Origin: Molossus alvarezi
Lineage: Eukaryota > Chordata > Mammalia > Chiroptera > Molossidae
DNA length: 64,000 nucleotides
NCBI GenBank assembly: GCA_037176705.1
Contig: CM073893.1
Coordinates: 30,913,182-30,977,181 of the forward strand
Reading direction: 5' to 3'
The notes beneath the pieces were generated by a model. It saw only the letters and a program-made list of their open reading frames with translations. It was not told the DNA's origin and did not search any database. Position numbers and translations under genes: made by a program. Positions 44,562-56,345 of the stretch are shown piece by piece. The stretch's first letter is position 1; each line of letters opens with the position of its first letter.

Positions 44562-46024
44562 GGGCACTGGGGAAGAACCAAGGCAAAAACTGAAACTCAT
44601 GCTGCGTAGTGATCTGTGAGTAATCAAGTACTTTGTTTCTGTCTTCTGCCAGCATCTATGAATGTGTGGTAGAGCCATTTTTTAGCTGTCAACTATAGTA
44701 AAAATCTCAGACTCTATACTTCTTAGCATGATTTCTTTCTAATCTTGTCTTGGATATTCATAGGCTCAAGAGTTAAAGTAATATTACTCTGACCTCCTTT
44801 CTCCCTTATTGATGGAGGATTATCCAGAGCAGAGGAGTTTTATATAACTACATAGTATCCCCATCCCTGTTACTACAGACACTCAGAAACTTCATACTTC
44901 TAAGGATGAGTAGAGTTGGAAGCTGGTACTTCACATTTAATCTACCTATATAAGGTTCTTATAAGGGTTCTTAAATCTATGGCTTTAATGCTTAAACCAA
45001 CTCATCTGGAGTACAGTTACATTACCAGTTTACTTAATTTGAATCTTTTTAGACCTTTAGAGTGCTACCAAAATGACTGTGAGAAAGGTGATATACCAGA
45101 ACTCAGTCATGAAATTTATGGTCAGTGACCTGAATGGAATATAATCTCTCCTTTCTAAACCTGACAGATTCTCCTATCATTTTTAAAAAGTTTAACAATG
45201 TATAATGTCTACTAGATCCCATAAATACACCATTGGGGTGGTTTTGAAATGCAGATTGCTTTTAAAATTGTGCTAAAATGGCTTATTTTTCCACAGACTA
45301 CTTAGCAATATGAGTTCAAAGATCACCCGTTGAATGGCCCATAAAAGGTCCATTATGTCATTTTATACGCATCTATCTGCCAAGCACTGAAGAGCATAAT
45401 AAGAAATTAAATAGTTCAAAGAAGATAAAGTTGTGAAAGTTAAGTGGCGAGACAATGCAATGCTCTACTGATAAAGAAGTTATTTCAACAGTTTATAAAG
45501 TGTTGACAGCGCTTTGCCAGCTTGGCTTAAGTCATTGTCTTGCCCCATTGTCAAACTAATACATTGTGTAGTTCAACCAGGTATATTCTATATGCATAAT
45601 TGAAGGTCTTCCATTCTTCTCCTCCAAATTCTCCTTTTTATAAGTATTCCAGATTTTGACAGTGGCAGCCACTCATTGACATTATCCTTCAATACAGAAA
45701 TGACAAAAGCTTCCTTCCTTGTGCTGTAGGAATCGTCCTGCTAGACCTGGGGAAAAATAGAAGTAACTCCCATCCAGATTACCTTCTTGACTGTTCTTCA
45801 ATTCCTAAAAGTCTCTAGAACACATGGGCACTGCATCTGATTTTGATGTGTTCCTTTTCTCTTCAATACCCCTTCTAGCAATCAATTTGAGAACTCCCAG
45901 AAAGGAAGGAAAGCTTCTCTGTTTTTTTAATAAACCATACATAGTTACTGGTTTCCTGGTCACCAATTTCATTTCTAATACAAATCATCAGTCATTTATC
46001 CACCTCAGAATCCTCAGAGACTTC
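44562..46024. other. Unclassified DNA
   Basis: The plus frames 44916-45128 and 45824-46090 have no recognised domain. No repeat named. Confidence 0.35.
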
Positions 46025-46170
46025 CTATCAGGTGTTTGTCAGTGTTTCCCAAGCTTTAGAGGACAGCAATGTCCCCTGGTGAACATGTGAGAAATACTTT
46101 CAGGCTCATGCCCACAACGGCTAAGTCACAGTTAGTTCTGCATGTTTTTGCATGCATCCTAGTGTTTCAT
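46025..46170 (+). mobile_element. Possible MER5-like hAT relic
   Basis: 'cagtgtttcccaagctttag' and 'cccctggtgaacatgtgaga' resemble the left half of a MER5-type MITE; the right half is poorly conserved. Tentative. Confidence 0.35.
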
Positions 46171-46519
46171 TGTATTAAAAACATTTTACTACCAAAGAGT
46201 GGTGTCTTGGTAAATTTTTAATAACCAAATCTCCAGGATACAAAGAAAGAGAGAAAGACAGAGAAATGGGTAAGAGGGGGAAAGAGGACAACATTGGAAA
46301 TTTGCCAGTTTCCATCATGATAATACTCCCAGCATGGCCAATATCAAGTTACTAAAGTGATATCATTAGAGATGCTTTTGGAGAATGATGCACACAATTA
46401 GTTGTTCTATGCCAGTAGGGTTCAGTTCCAGCACATCAGTACCCCTAGGTGATTCAACTTCTGCTAAATTATTGCATTCATATGATATAATTTACATCAC
46501 TATAGTATCTGTGTTTTAC

Positions 46520-46790
46520 TTGTCCCCTCTCTCTAGAATGCAGAACTTTTCCTTTCTCTCTGCCTGATCATTTCCTACAAGGAATACCAATCTATAAAGC
46601 TACTGTCCAAGTAACAATCCCACAGTTAGGGGTAAATATTTCTTTCATAGTACTCAACACAGTTTAGTGTAATTATCAATTTAAATGTCTATTTTTATCT
46701 TAAACTGGTCATCAGAAACTATACCTCATTTATCTTGGTATCACCAGAGTGTAACAAAATATAGGAACTAAGTATTTATTTGTAAAACTC
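46520..46790 (+). repeat. Possible L2 3' end, plus strand
   Basis: 'tacctcatttatcttggtat', 'caccagagtgtaacaaaata' and 'ggaactaagtatttatttgt' follow the L2 3' terminal pattern. Diverged. Confidence 0.45.
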
Positions 46791-47769
46791 ACAATTCACC
46801 ATAATAAATTAATATGGAGCTAGAAATATTGATTTACTATTGAGACATTTAAAATGCATCAGAGTGGAGTTGGAATAGCAAGGGGATAAGGTGACTAATG
46901 GGTTGTAAAGGGCTGGTTAGTTGCAAAATATATGTGTAGAATTAAAAGCAATGTAAGCAGGGCCTTGCTCAGAGAAGTTAACTACTGAATTTTTGAGGTG
47001 GAAAAACCACAGGTTGGTTTTATAAACAGTATGACTATATTTTATTGCTACTAATCACATTTATAATTACACCAGCCAAGAATAATGAAGGTAATCAAAT
47101 TGCAAGCCTCAAAGGATAAACCTAAGATCAAGGAGAAGGTATTAACCCCTTATGTTATGTTACTCAAAACTATAGGAACTAGTCAATACTAAAATCTAAA
47201 TATAAAACTAAACAGAGTATAAGAAAAACATTATTATGAATACACTTTTATAGTAAAATCTCTACAGAGTATTCACTTCTTTTAAGTATCATTGCATGTT
47301 AACTCATGTACGAAACTTCTCAATGGATACATCTTTGATACTATGTGCATCTCTAGGGAAACCTTCATAAAGAACAGCCTACATGTTTCCAATTCATAGG
47401 AGCAATGAATCAGACTTATCCTGGTCATTCACAATGGAAAATATAAAGAACAAGCTGAGGAATGAAGCATGTTTTAAACATACCTTCACCATCTAAAAGA
47501 TGCCAACATGGAGGATACACTGGGTGAAATAATAAGGTAATTTTTGAGAATATAAATACATTTAACTTTATGTTAATACTTCCTGCCTCAATTTTAGTGG
47601 TTTATAATATGGGCTATTAGGTTCAGAGATCATATAGTGAGAGATCTGGATATCTCATTCAAATCCTTCATTTTACTGATAAGGAAGAGAAGGTTCAGAA
47701 AGAACTTTTTTTTTTTTTTGATTGGGGGAAGGGTAGCATACTTTTATCACATTTTTATTATCAGTACTC
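46791..47769. other. Unclassified AT-rich DNA
   Basis: A T-run lies at 47707-47719. No gene or repeat recognised. Confidence 0.4.
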
Positions 47770-48167
47770 AGTAGGAACAAAGTAAGTCTCAGATGCCTCC
47801 TTCTGTGTTTTTGTGTGTTTCTAAATTCATTCACTTTTCTTCTAGTCTTTTGTTTTCCTTCTTAATAAGAACAGCATCTTCTCCAATAAGTAAACTTGAG
47901 AATTTCTCCTACATTTTTTTAAGTAAAATTAAACCTCTGCTTAGATGTACGGACATTCTTCAAATTGGAATTTAAATTTTGTTTTAATTTTTCTTTATTA
48001 ACAGAATACATGACACGAGTTTTCTTCCCATCAGTTCGGAGCAAGAGGAACAGCATCTGAATTCTATTCTCTAATAGCACATAGCCAAACCCTGTGCCGA
48101 CTCCTATAACTTGGTCTGTCACAATCCTGAGTGCCACCGCACTCCCACAATCAAGAAAAGTGTTCCT
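47770..48167 (-). pseudogene. RBM34: RBM34 retropseudogene, 3' part
   Basis: RBM34 is a nucleolar RNA-binding protein with two RRM domains. The minus-strand translation reads 'FLDCGSAVALRIVTDQVIGV', 'GTGFGYVLLENRIQ', 'RVMYSVNKEKLKQN', 'LKNVRTSKQRFNFT', corresponding to the second RRM and the start of the C-terminal basic tail. After a frameshift the tail-like stretch 'LLIGEDAVLIKKE' follows, with a likely stop near 47825. Sequence that is normally spread over several exons lies together without introns, so it is a processed copy. No poly(A) or TSD was pinned down. A Ves SINE (48168-48399) splits it from its 5' part. Confidence 0.8.
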
Positions 48168-48399
48168 CGCCTGGCCAGCATGGCTGAATGGTTGAGCATC
48201 AACCCATGCATCAAGAAGTCTCCAGTTCGATTCCTCGTCAGGGTACATGCCCAGGTTGTGGGCCTGATCCCTGGTGGGGGGCATGCAGGAGGTGGCCAAT
48301 CAAAGTTCTCTCTCATCGATGTCTCTATCTCTCTCCCTCTCCCTTCCTTTCTCTCTAAAATCAATAAAGAAAAATTAGTTCAGAAAAAGGAAAAGAAAG
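48168..48399 (+). repeat. Ves SINE inside the RBM34 pseudogene
   Basis: 'gcctggccagcatggctgaa', 'ccagttcgattcctcgtcag', 'gcatgcaggaggtggccaat', CT tract, 'aaaatcaataaagaaaaatt'. TSD aaagtgttcct at 48157-48167 and 48400-48410. The frames at 48111-48413 and 47919-48299 are SINE/pseudogene chimeras. Confidence 0.94.
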
Positions 48400-48410
48400 A
48401 AAGTGTTCCT

Positions 48411-48560
48411 TAACCACAGATTCTACAACTTTGTATGGGAGATTTTAACAAAAATTGATGTTTTGTTCCTAGATGAAATCTGTTGAAAGATCAAGATCAT
48501 ATGTCCAGATTAATGCACTAATTTCTGGTGTATCCAGTGTTTATGGTATATCTATGGTAA
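48411..48560 (-). pseudogene. RBM34: RBM34 retropseudogene, upstream part
   Basis: Continues the pseudogene beyond the SINE. Minus-strand pieces 'SVVKEHFLDCGS' (joining across the SINE), 'SSRNKTSIFVKISHTKL' and, further up, 'GHMILIFQQI' follow the linker between the RRMs and the first strand of RRM2, with frameshifts. The left limit is uncertain; an L1 begins at 48663. Confidence 0.65.
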
Positions 48561-48662
48561 AATCCATGTTTCCTTGGATTGATCTAATTTTTTATTTATC
48601 ATTTTATATTGTCTCATGGCTCATTATCAGTTGGGGATGATAATTTTAAAAGTTACTGTCTT

Positions 48663-49132
48663 GAATGGATAAAAAAGCTGTGGTACATATACACAATGGA
48701 GTACTGTGCAGCAGTAAGAAACAAAGATCTCTTATCCTTTGAGACGACATGGAGGGACCTGGAAAGTATTACCCTAAGTGAAAGAAGCCAAGCAGAAAAA
48801 GACAAATACCACATGATCTCACTTATATACGGAATATAATGAACATAACAGTCTGAGGAATACAGTAGACCCAGAAACATGGAAGTAGGGCACAGACTGA
48901 CATCCCTCAGAAGAGGGGGTGGGGGGTGGGGGGGTGGGAAGAGATAAACCACAGAACTTATATGCATGTATGCATGACCAATGGACATGGACAACTAAGC
49001 CGGGGACGGGGCGGAGGTGGGGTGGGGTGGGGGTGGGGGGGTGCCAGTGGGGTAAAAAGGTAAAATATCTGTAACAAAAAAATAAATTAAAAAATTCATT
49101 AAAAAAATATAAATAAATAAATAAATAAAAAT
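48663..49132 (+). mobile_element. 5'-truncated L1, 3' end only
   Basis: About 470 bp: 'gctgtggtacatatacacaa', 'ggagggacctggaaagtatt', 'gagataaaccacagaactta', two strong G-runs (48914-48938, 49002-49042), 'aaaatatctgtaacaaaaaa' and a long A-rich tail. The flanks aaaagttactgtctt (48648-48662) and aaaattactgcctt (about 49134-49147) look like a diverged TSD. Frames on both strands are shadows. Confidence 0.9.
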
Positions 49133-49204
49133 AAAAATTACTGCCTTTCACTAATTAGCTTTGTGGCTCTGTCAAGTCACTTTCTCTATTAGGTCTGTCT
49201 TGGT

Positions 49205-49429
49205 TTTTGTTTGTTTGTTTGTTTGTTTGGTTATTAACCTCACCTGAAGATATTTGTCCATTTATTTTTTTAGATAGAGTGGAAAGGAGGGAGGGGGAGA
49301 CAGTAAGAGAGAAAAAGAGGTCAATGTCGATCCGTGGTCTTCTGCAGGGCATGACTGGAATGGGGAATGAAACCCGCACCCTTTGGTCTGCAGGGGGCGC
49401 TTTAACCACTGAGCAAAACCTGCCCACGC
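49205..49429 (-). repeat. Divergent Ves-related SINE with exact 14-bp TSD
   Basis: Plus strand: (gttt)n tail, 'aacctcacctgaagatattt', GA tract, 'gtcgatccgtggtcttctgc', 'gaatgaaacccgcacccttt', 'accactgagcaaaacctgcc'. The head and middle differ clearly from the other Ves copies (a shortened middle, 'gcaggttttgctcagtggtt' head on the minus strand). The TSD aggtctgtcttggt at 49191-49204 and 49430-49443 is perfect. Confidence 0.88.
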
Positions 49430-49755
49430 AGGTCTGTCTTGGTAACGTCTGTAAAATGAAGGAACATGCCTTCCAACTGTCATGTTTTCTAATTTTTATG
49501 ACTCTCCACTTATTAATTACCAAAAGTTAGGAAACATTTTAAGTTAAAGCATTCAGAAGCTCATAAAGGTCAGAAAGAAAACATTGCAACTATTATCATC
49601 TCCTGTGGATTGCAAATCCTGAATTGTAGATGACTTGAAAATTTTCTTTCTGAAAGTCAAGCCACTGGATGGCATATTATGGCACACCAGAAAACTGCTC
49701 ACCAAATGTATTTTCTTCTCCTTGTGGAAACATAAGTAGATTTCACATCTCAGCA

Positions 49756-49758
<3 letters not shown>

Positions 49759-49787
<29 letters not shown>

Positions 49788-50471
49788 GGAAGGCTACTTT
49801 ATTGAATGATTGATCCATTAATTGCCAAGGCCACTAGGTACAGGTCAGAGAGGTAGAGTTTTATTTCATGGTCTCTTCCCCCTTGGACAGAGTCTTGATG
49901 ATTTCCTGCTTCTTGACCTGCAGCCGCTCTCCCTGCCTTTGCCAGCTTCCTTGGTCTTAGCCCTGTGGGCATCAGCCTGGTCAGCAAGGAGCTTCTTGCA
50001 GGTTTTATCTGCCTTCAGCTAATGGATGTATTCCATCAACCTGCTTGTTTTTTAACCTGTTACCCTTCACTCTCAGGTACAGGCTGTGGTACCTGTGATG
50101 GTGAATCTTCTTAGATTCATAGTATCTTCTGAGTAGCCCATAAAGAATTCTCATCCTCCTCATCCTCGTTACTATCTCAGGCATTTGAGTTTTGGCAGTA
50201 CCCTTCTTCTAACCTATGCCCATATGCCTTCCCGTCCTGGGGCCAAGGTGTTTTTCCGGCATCGACCAGGAATGGACAGTCACAGGCTTCGAGACGATCA
50301 TCCCATCTCTGATCACCTTCCAAATCTGCTGACAGGAGTTGGCACTGGTGATTTCATTGTCTCACTGGGGTCCAACCAGACCTTCCTTGGCCGCAGGGCA
50401 GGACCCTGGAGGAAAGCCTCTTTCAAAGCCTGAACATACTCATGCTGCTGCCCCAGCAGTGAAAGGAAAGG
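49759..50471 (-). pseudogene. RPL19: Processed pseudogene of ribosomal protein L19
   Basis: RPL19 is a 196-residue 60S subunit protein. The minus strand starts with a 5'UTR-like 'ctttcctttcactgctg', then ATG at about 50437, and can be followed by eye through 'KVWLDPSET'-like text, 'GRHMGIGKRKGTA' type text near 50180-50235, '[20 protein letters not shown]' and '[17 protein letters not shown]' to a TGA/TAA region near 49862. A short 3'UTR with 'attcaataaa' and about 30 A residues (plus-strand T-run 49759-49787) follows. No introns; several frameshifts and stops. TSD cagc(a)gcctttt-type at 49751-49762 and 50472-50483 (11 of 12). Dead retrocopy. Confidence 0.93.
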
Positions 50472-50483
50472 CAGCAACCTTTT

Positions 50484-51739
50484 AAAAGTTTAGGTGGACG
50501 AAATACCAATAGAATGTGACCAAAAAATAAAAAAATAAAATAAAATAAGGGAAATGGGTCACTTTATAATTGACAGCCAAACCTTTCCAATATGATTCTC
50601 TTTGCCTTTCCCCTCATGTCAAGCACTAAAATTCTGTAGGGGAGCAGGGTCCAAAAAACCAGTAACTAAAAAAAATAACACAAAGCATAACTATATGTAG
50701 AAACATCAGCTTCCTGGTTTTGGCCTTCACATAAATAAGAAAACATAACTATTTTATTAGAGCACTGAGATTTCTTAGTTTTTCTGCTAAAGAAGGGACC
50801 ATTGAGGACATTATCTTATCTATCACCTGAGAGTTCTTAAAATTATATGGTTCTGATATTCTAACTTGTAATAAATACATAGTCTGTGTTAAAACTGAAC
50901 CAAAAGCAAACTTCGTTTCTATACCTCAGTAATTACACTTAATTCTCAATGGGTGTTGTTCAAAAATCTTGTTAATTTATTATTTTAATTGAAATTCCTT
51001 TGAAGTTGTCAAAGAATGTATCCATTTTAATTAGTTACAATTTTTCTTTTTCCTTTAGGAAAGTTGTATATTTCCTTTGGCCTCGAAATTGTCATTCACA
51101 TCCTGAGAGATTAGAATTTCCTAAAGGTAGCCCTAGAGAGGCTTATGTTTTAATTTCAAATAGATTAAAATATGAACACTTGTAAAGAGGTTTTAAAAAA
51201 TCTTCTTTCCCACATGACATGCACGTGTAGAAAAATTAGCATACATTTTTGTGATAAATATACTATTTTTATCTCTTTATTTATCTACCTGCATTTTCTA
51301 TTAATTGGACACATACTGAAAGTGAGAGTGTAAGCATTTAAAAAGCATTACATATATATGTGTATATATATACATATATATATAGGCATTATATGTATAT
51401 GTATATGAACAAGCCCCACAAAAATGGGGGGCAAATATCTTATTTAGAAAACCAGCTAAAGTCTAAAAAATATTGAATCTAATAAAAATGTATGAGACTC
51501 ATATGAATACTGTTTGTATTAAACAATCAACTGTATTAATAACTAATATTTCCTTTATTAGAATATCAATTTGCCAGACCTACCTAGCAAACTACAACAG
51601 CTACTGCAGTGTAAGGACTAATGATACTTAAGAGAATAGTTTAAATAGCAGTCAGCAAACTCATTTTAGAATAGTGAAGACAAAATATATAATGTTTTCA
51701 CAGATGCCTTTGAATTTTATATTTGTTTACTTTTAGCTA
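50484..51739. other. Unclassified DNA with TA/TG microsatellite
   Basis: A TA-rich run is at 51349-51384. The plus frame 51000-51185 is preceded internally by 'ttttctttttcctttag' (51041-51057), which resembles a 3' splice site, but the encoded 'KVVYFLWPRNCHSHPERLE' is not recognised. Nothing else named. Confidence 0.4.
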
Positions 51740-52644
51740 ACAAAAGTGAGGCAGTGGGATTTCCAGAATGGTAGTTGTAGGAGTTTGGCAGAGACTCTTC
51801 CCAGATAAACAATCATTCACTGGTGAACATTCTAATAAAACAACCATCGACATCTGTGTAAGGTATCACAATGACATACAGGATATCAGTAAAATTTCAT
51901 TCAAGAAAATCTAATAATTCTCAGTAAGAGCCCTGTGGGCCATGAGACATTCCTGTCCTACCTTCAGCTCAGTAGGACAGAAGCTCTTCTCTGAGTAGAT
52001 TCCATCACAAAGTTGGGGCTCCCTCTTCTCCTAGCTACACGTCTAGGATTATAGTTTCACTGTAGGTGGGCAGATCAACAGCAGGTCTCATCCTATTCAG
52101 TTCTGAGATACAAAAGGTAGATTATAAGTAAGTACAAGTGAGAGGACAGAACCTTCCTTCTCCTATCCAGTCCCCATTCTAGGACAGGCAAACAGTCCCA
52201 GATTGAACCTACTCCATCTAGACACCCAAGCAAATAAACAAGCAAAATACAAATAAAATCACCACCAAGATCTGAGGCATGGAGTGGTAGTAAATTCCCA
52301 GAGATGCTACAATGTATAACCAAACAACAGCAACAAAAAGGAGAACAGTGAAGGGCATCAACATCACAAGGGCTGCAATGCATTAAAGTCTCCTTTTTTT
52401 TTCCAACAAAAATATAAAGATGTGCAAAGACACAGGAAAGAGGGACTCATACACAGGAAAATAAGAGCAGACAATATTGTTTGCATTTGAGGGAAGCCCA
52501 AAAGTTGGGTTCAACTGACAAGAACTGCAAAGTAGATATTATAAGTATGTTCAAAATATAGAGAAACTATGTTTAAAAAAAATTAAAGAAGGATATGATG
52601 TCAATGTCTCATCAAACTGAAAATAATGAAGAGATGGAAATTTA

Positions 52645-52875
52645 GCCCAGACAGTGTGGCTCAGTGATTAAGCATCAACCCATGCACCGAGAGGTTGCCA
52701 GTTCGATTCCTGGTCAGGGCACATGCCCAGGTTGTGGGCCCGATCCCCAGTGGGGGGCATGCAAGAAGTAGCCAATCAATGTTCTCTCTCATTGATGTTT
52801 CTATCTCTCACTCCCTTCCTATCTCTGACATCAATAAAGGAAAAAAAATTAAAAAGAAGTTGTTTAAAAAAAAAA
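52645..52875 (+). repeat. Ves SINE inside the ancient L1
   Basis: 'gcccagacagtgtggctcag', 'gccagttcgattcctggtca', 'gcatgcaagaagtagccaat', short CT tract, 'catcaataaaggaaaaaaaa'. TSD aagagatg(g/a)aaattta at 52629-52644 and 52876-52891. Confidence 0.94.
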
Positions 52876-55255
52876 AAGAGATGAAAATTTATACAAAGAA
52901 TAAAATGGAAATTCTAGAGTTGAAAAGTACAAAAAAAGAAAAAATCACTAGAGATGTAGCACTGAAAATATGATTAGCAGAAAAAAAGAACTAGTGAATT
53001 TGAAGAAAGATTAATAAATATTACACTTTGAAGAACAAAGAGAAAAAGGAATTAAAAAATGAACACTGCTTCAAAAAATGTGGAAAACACGAGAACATCA
53101 TCATATTTGCAGCAGGAGTGCTGGAAGCACCAGAGAAAGCAAAAGGAGCAACAAAAACATTTGAGACATAGCTGAATTCTTTCCAAATTTGATGAAAAAG
53201 ATTAAAGTACACATCCCAGAGGTTCCATGATCTCCAAGTATAATAAATGCAAAGAGATGCACACCCAGATGCACCATAATAAAAATGTTGATAAGCAAAA
53301 ATAAGAAAATCTGGAAAACGGCAAGATAAAAGAACTTATCAATGACAGTGAACACTCCTCCAATAAAATTTATAGCTGACCTCTCTTCAAGAACAGTAGA
53401 GGCTAGAAGGAAATGGTTAAAATAACCAACGCCCCCTCCAAAAAAATAAATAAATAAAACCGTCAAGCAAGAATGCTTTATCCAGGAAAAGTACGTTTCA
53501 AGATGAAGGTGAAATAAAGACATTTGCAAAGCAAAACCTGAGATAATTCATTGCTAACTGACTCACCTTCCAAAGTTCTTTAGGCAGAAAGCATGTAGAT
53601 CCAGATAGAAATTCAAATCAACATGAAAAGACAAAGACCACAGTAAAAGTGGTCATGTAATTCTAGAACACAGTACAAATTATAAAGCCTGATTACTTTA
53701 CCTCTTTTCTCTTAACTCATTTAAAAAGCAATTGTATAAAACAATATATAAACACATATATATAATTTTGTTGTATTGGTGGGCCTATAACATATAGAAA
53801 TGTAATATATTTAGCACTAACAGCTTAAAGAAGACAGATGAAAACAAAGCTATTTTGGAGTAAGGAAATGACACCATATGGTAACTAAATTCTCAAGAAG
53901 AAGTTAAGAGATGCAAAAAGAAAAAAATAATAAGTTTAATATAACAAACACTATAAATATATATGTGCTGTCCTTTCTTCACTGAGCTTTTAAAAAATAC
54001 ATAAAATTGTAAAAACTAAGATTTAAAACAGTGTATTGCTGTGTTTTATAATGTACAGATGTGTTACGTATAACGCAATAGCACCAAAGCGGGGGAAAAC
54101 AGAGCTATGTAGGAGTAACACTTCTATATGTCACTAGAATTAAGTTACTGCAAATCTGAAGTGTATTCTGATATATGTGGTAAATCCTAGATCAACTACT
54201 AAAGATATAACTGAAAAAAACTGCAGTAAAAAAAAAAAAAAAAATCACAAGAATTAAGATGTTACATTAGAAAACATTCACTTAACACAAAAGAATTAAA
54301 ATACAAAACAAATTTTAAAAGAACAAACATAAATCCAGTTGTTGCAATAATAAAATTAAATGTGAATACATTAAACAATCTGATAAAAAAAAAAAAACAG
54401 CTTGTCAAACTGAATTTTACAAAAAAAGACAACAGTATACTGTCTGCAGGAGACATACTTTAGCTAAAATATAAAAATAGATTAAAAGTAAAAGAAAAAA
54501 GATAGGTCATTCAAAGACCAATTGTAAGAAAACTGAAGAGTCTATACTAATTTCAGATAAAAGAGACTAAAACAAAAAATATTCCTAGAGGTGATGAACA
54601 CCATATATTAATAAAATGTCAAATATATCAATAAGATATATCATAAGATATATGCACTTCAAATGTGTGAAAATAGAGGACAAAAATAAAGAAAATAAAG
54701 AAAAATTCTAAACAATTCAGTTATAAAAGTTAAAGACTTCAATGCCTTACTTTTAACAATCGCTAGAATAACTAGGCAGAACAGCAACACAGAAATAAAA
54801 GACCTGAATAAGAGTATGAATCGATAATACTTAACAGATATCTACAGAACACAACATCCCAAAATAGCTAAATCTACATTCATCTAAAATACAAATAGAG
54901 TACTCTTTAGGCTAGACAATATCCTAGGCCATAAATGAACCTCAATAAATGTAAAAGGATTGAAACAATACACAGTATGTTCTCTCAACACAAAAGAATG
55001 AAATTAGAAATCAATAGAAGAAAAAACTGGGGAAACTTACAAACAGATAAAAATTAAACAATACACTTCTTTGACTATTAGATCAAGAAAAATCACAACA
55101 GAATTTATGAAATACTTTGAAAAGAATGAAAATGAAGACATGACATACCAAACCTTATCAATGCAGCTAAAGCAGTGCTTAGAGGGAAATTAGCAATGAG
55201 TTTTAGCTGTAAACGCCTGTATCAAAAAAGTGCAAATATGTTCAATTAACTAGCC

Positions 55256-55474
55256 ATGCAACTTAACACACTAGGGGGGAAAGAACAATCAAGCAGAAAG
55301 ATGGAAATAATAAGGTGTGTAACAGAAATAAATGAAATAGATCATAAAAAAGCAATAAAGAAAATTAATAAAACCAAAAGCTGCTTCTTTGAAAAAATCA
55401 ACAAAACTGACAGTTTTCACAAAATTAAACAAGAAATAAAACAAATTATAAAAGAATACTATGTAGACCAATAA
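55256..55474 (+). pseudogene. L1 ORF2 fragment
   Basis: A 72-codon frame within the ancient L1, including 'EIIRCVTEINEIDHKKAIKK' and 'CFFEKINKTDSF', matching the ORF2 segment between the endonuclease and reverse transcriptase. No catalytic residues. Part of the same dead element. Confidence 0.75.
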
Positions 55475-56096
55475 ATTAAATAACTTTGATTAAACGGATA
55501 AATTTCAAAAAGACTGAAACTGGCTTGATTAGAAATAAATAACCCAAATAGAATGAATACATATTAACAGAATAAAGACTACAAATATATGGCCATCTCA
55601 ACAGATGCAGAAGAAACATTTGACATTTAAGGGACTTAAATCCAGAATATATAATAAACCCTAACAATTCAATTATCAAAAGGTAAATGACCCAATACTA
55701 AATGGGCAAAAGTTGACACTTCCCCAAAGAAGGTATGTAAAGGCCAATAGTCACATGAAAAGATCAGCATCATAATCTGTTAATAAAATATAAATATAAA
55801 TATATAAGGAGATTTTATTTCATAGCCACTAGAACGGAACAAAAAAAACACAGACACTAACCAGTGTTAGCAAAGATGTGGAGAAATCGTAACTCGCTGG
55901 AAAAATAATAAAATGGTGCAGCTGCTTTAGAAAATAGTTCTGTGATGGTTCAAATCGTTAAAAATGCAGTTATCAAGTAAACTAACAATGTAGATTTTGT
56001 ATATCCTCATAAAAAGTAAAAACCACATTGACCACACAGAAACTTGTATACAAGTGTTCAAAGCAGCATCGTTACATAATAAGAAAGATATGCAGG

Positions 56097-56345
56097 GCCC
56101 TGGCCGGTTTGGCTCAGCGGTTAGAGCGTCGGCCTGCGGTCCGGAGAGACCCGGGTTCGGTTCCCGCTACGGCACGTACTTCGGTTGCAGTCTGTCCCCG
56201 GCCCTGGTTGATCGTGCGGGTGGCAGCCACTCGATGTGTCCCTTCACGTCGATGTTTCTCTCTCTCTCTCCCTCCCACTCTATCTGTACAAAAGATGGAA
56301 AAATATCCTCGGGTGAGGATAAAAAAAATAAAAAAAATAAAAAAA
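56097..56345 (+). repeat. Young Ves SINE with exact 16-bp TSD
   Basis: One of the least diverged Ves copies here: 'gccctggccggtttggctca', 'gggttcggttcccgctacgg', 'cactcgatgtgtcccttcac', CT tract, 'aatatcctcgggtgaggata', A-rich tail. TSD aagaaagatatgcagg at 56081-56096 and 56346-56361. Overlapping long frames in three directions (55997-56492) are spurious. Confidence 0.97.

Larger units (their letters stand above)
51740..56096 (+). mobile_element. Ancient L1 (L1M type), 5'UTR to ORF2, internally deleted
   Basis: A long, heavily mutated L1 in sense orientation. A probable 5'UTR starts near 51745; ORF1-like sequence follows ('ctctcttcaagaacagtaga' and 'atgctttatccaggaaaagt' near 53385 and 53470, 'aataaagacatttgcaaagc' near 53515). 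ORF2 starts near 54230 ('aacattcacttaacacaaaa', 'gtgaatacattaaacaatct', 'ctgtctgcaggagacatact'). Endonuclease and early RT coding can be followed to about 55620 ('aacagatgcagaagaaacat'). It then jumps to the ORF2 3' part by 55640, a deletion of most of the RT domain. Two Ves SINEs (52645, 56097) lie in or at the end of it. Confidence 0.8.

Noticed and set aside
56097..56175. Possible tRNA gene (A-box and B-box-like sequences)
   Set aside because: It is the tRNA-derived head of a Ves SINE, followed by the SINE body and tail; no tRNA fold is expected to be preserved.
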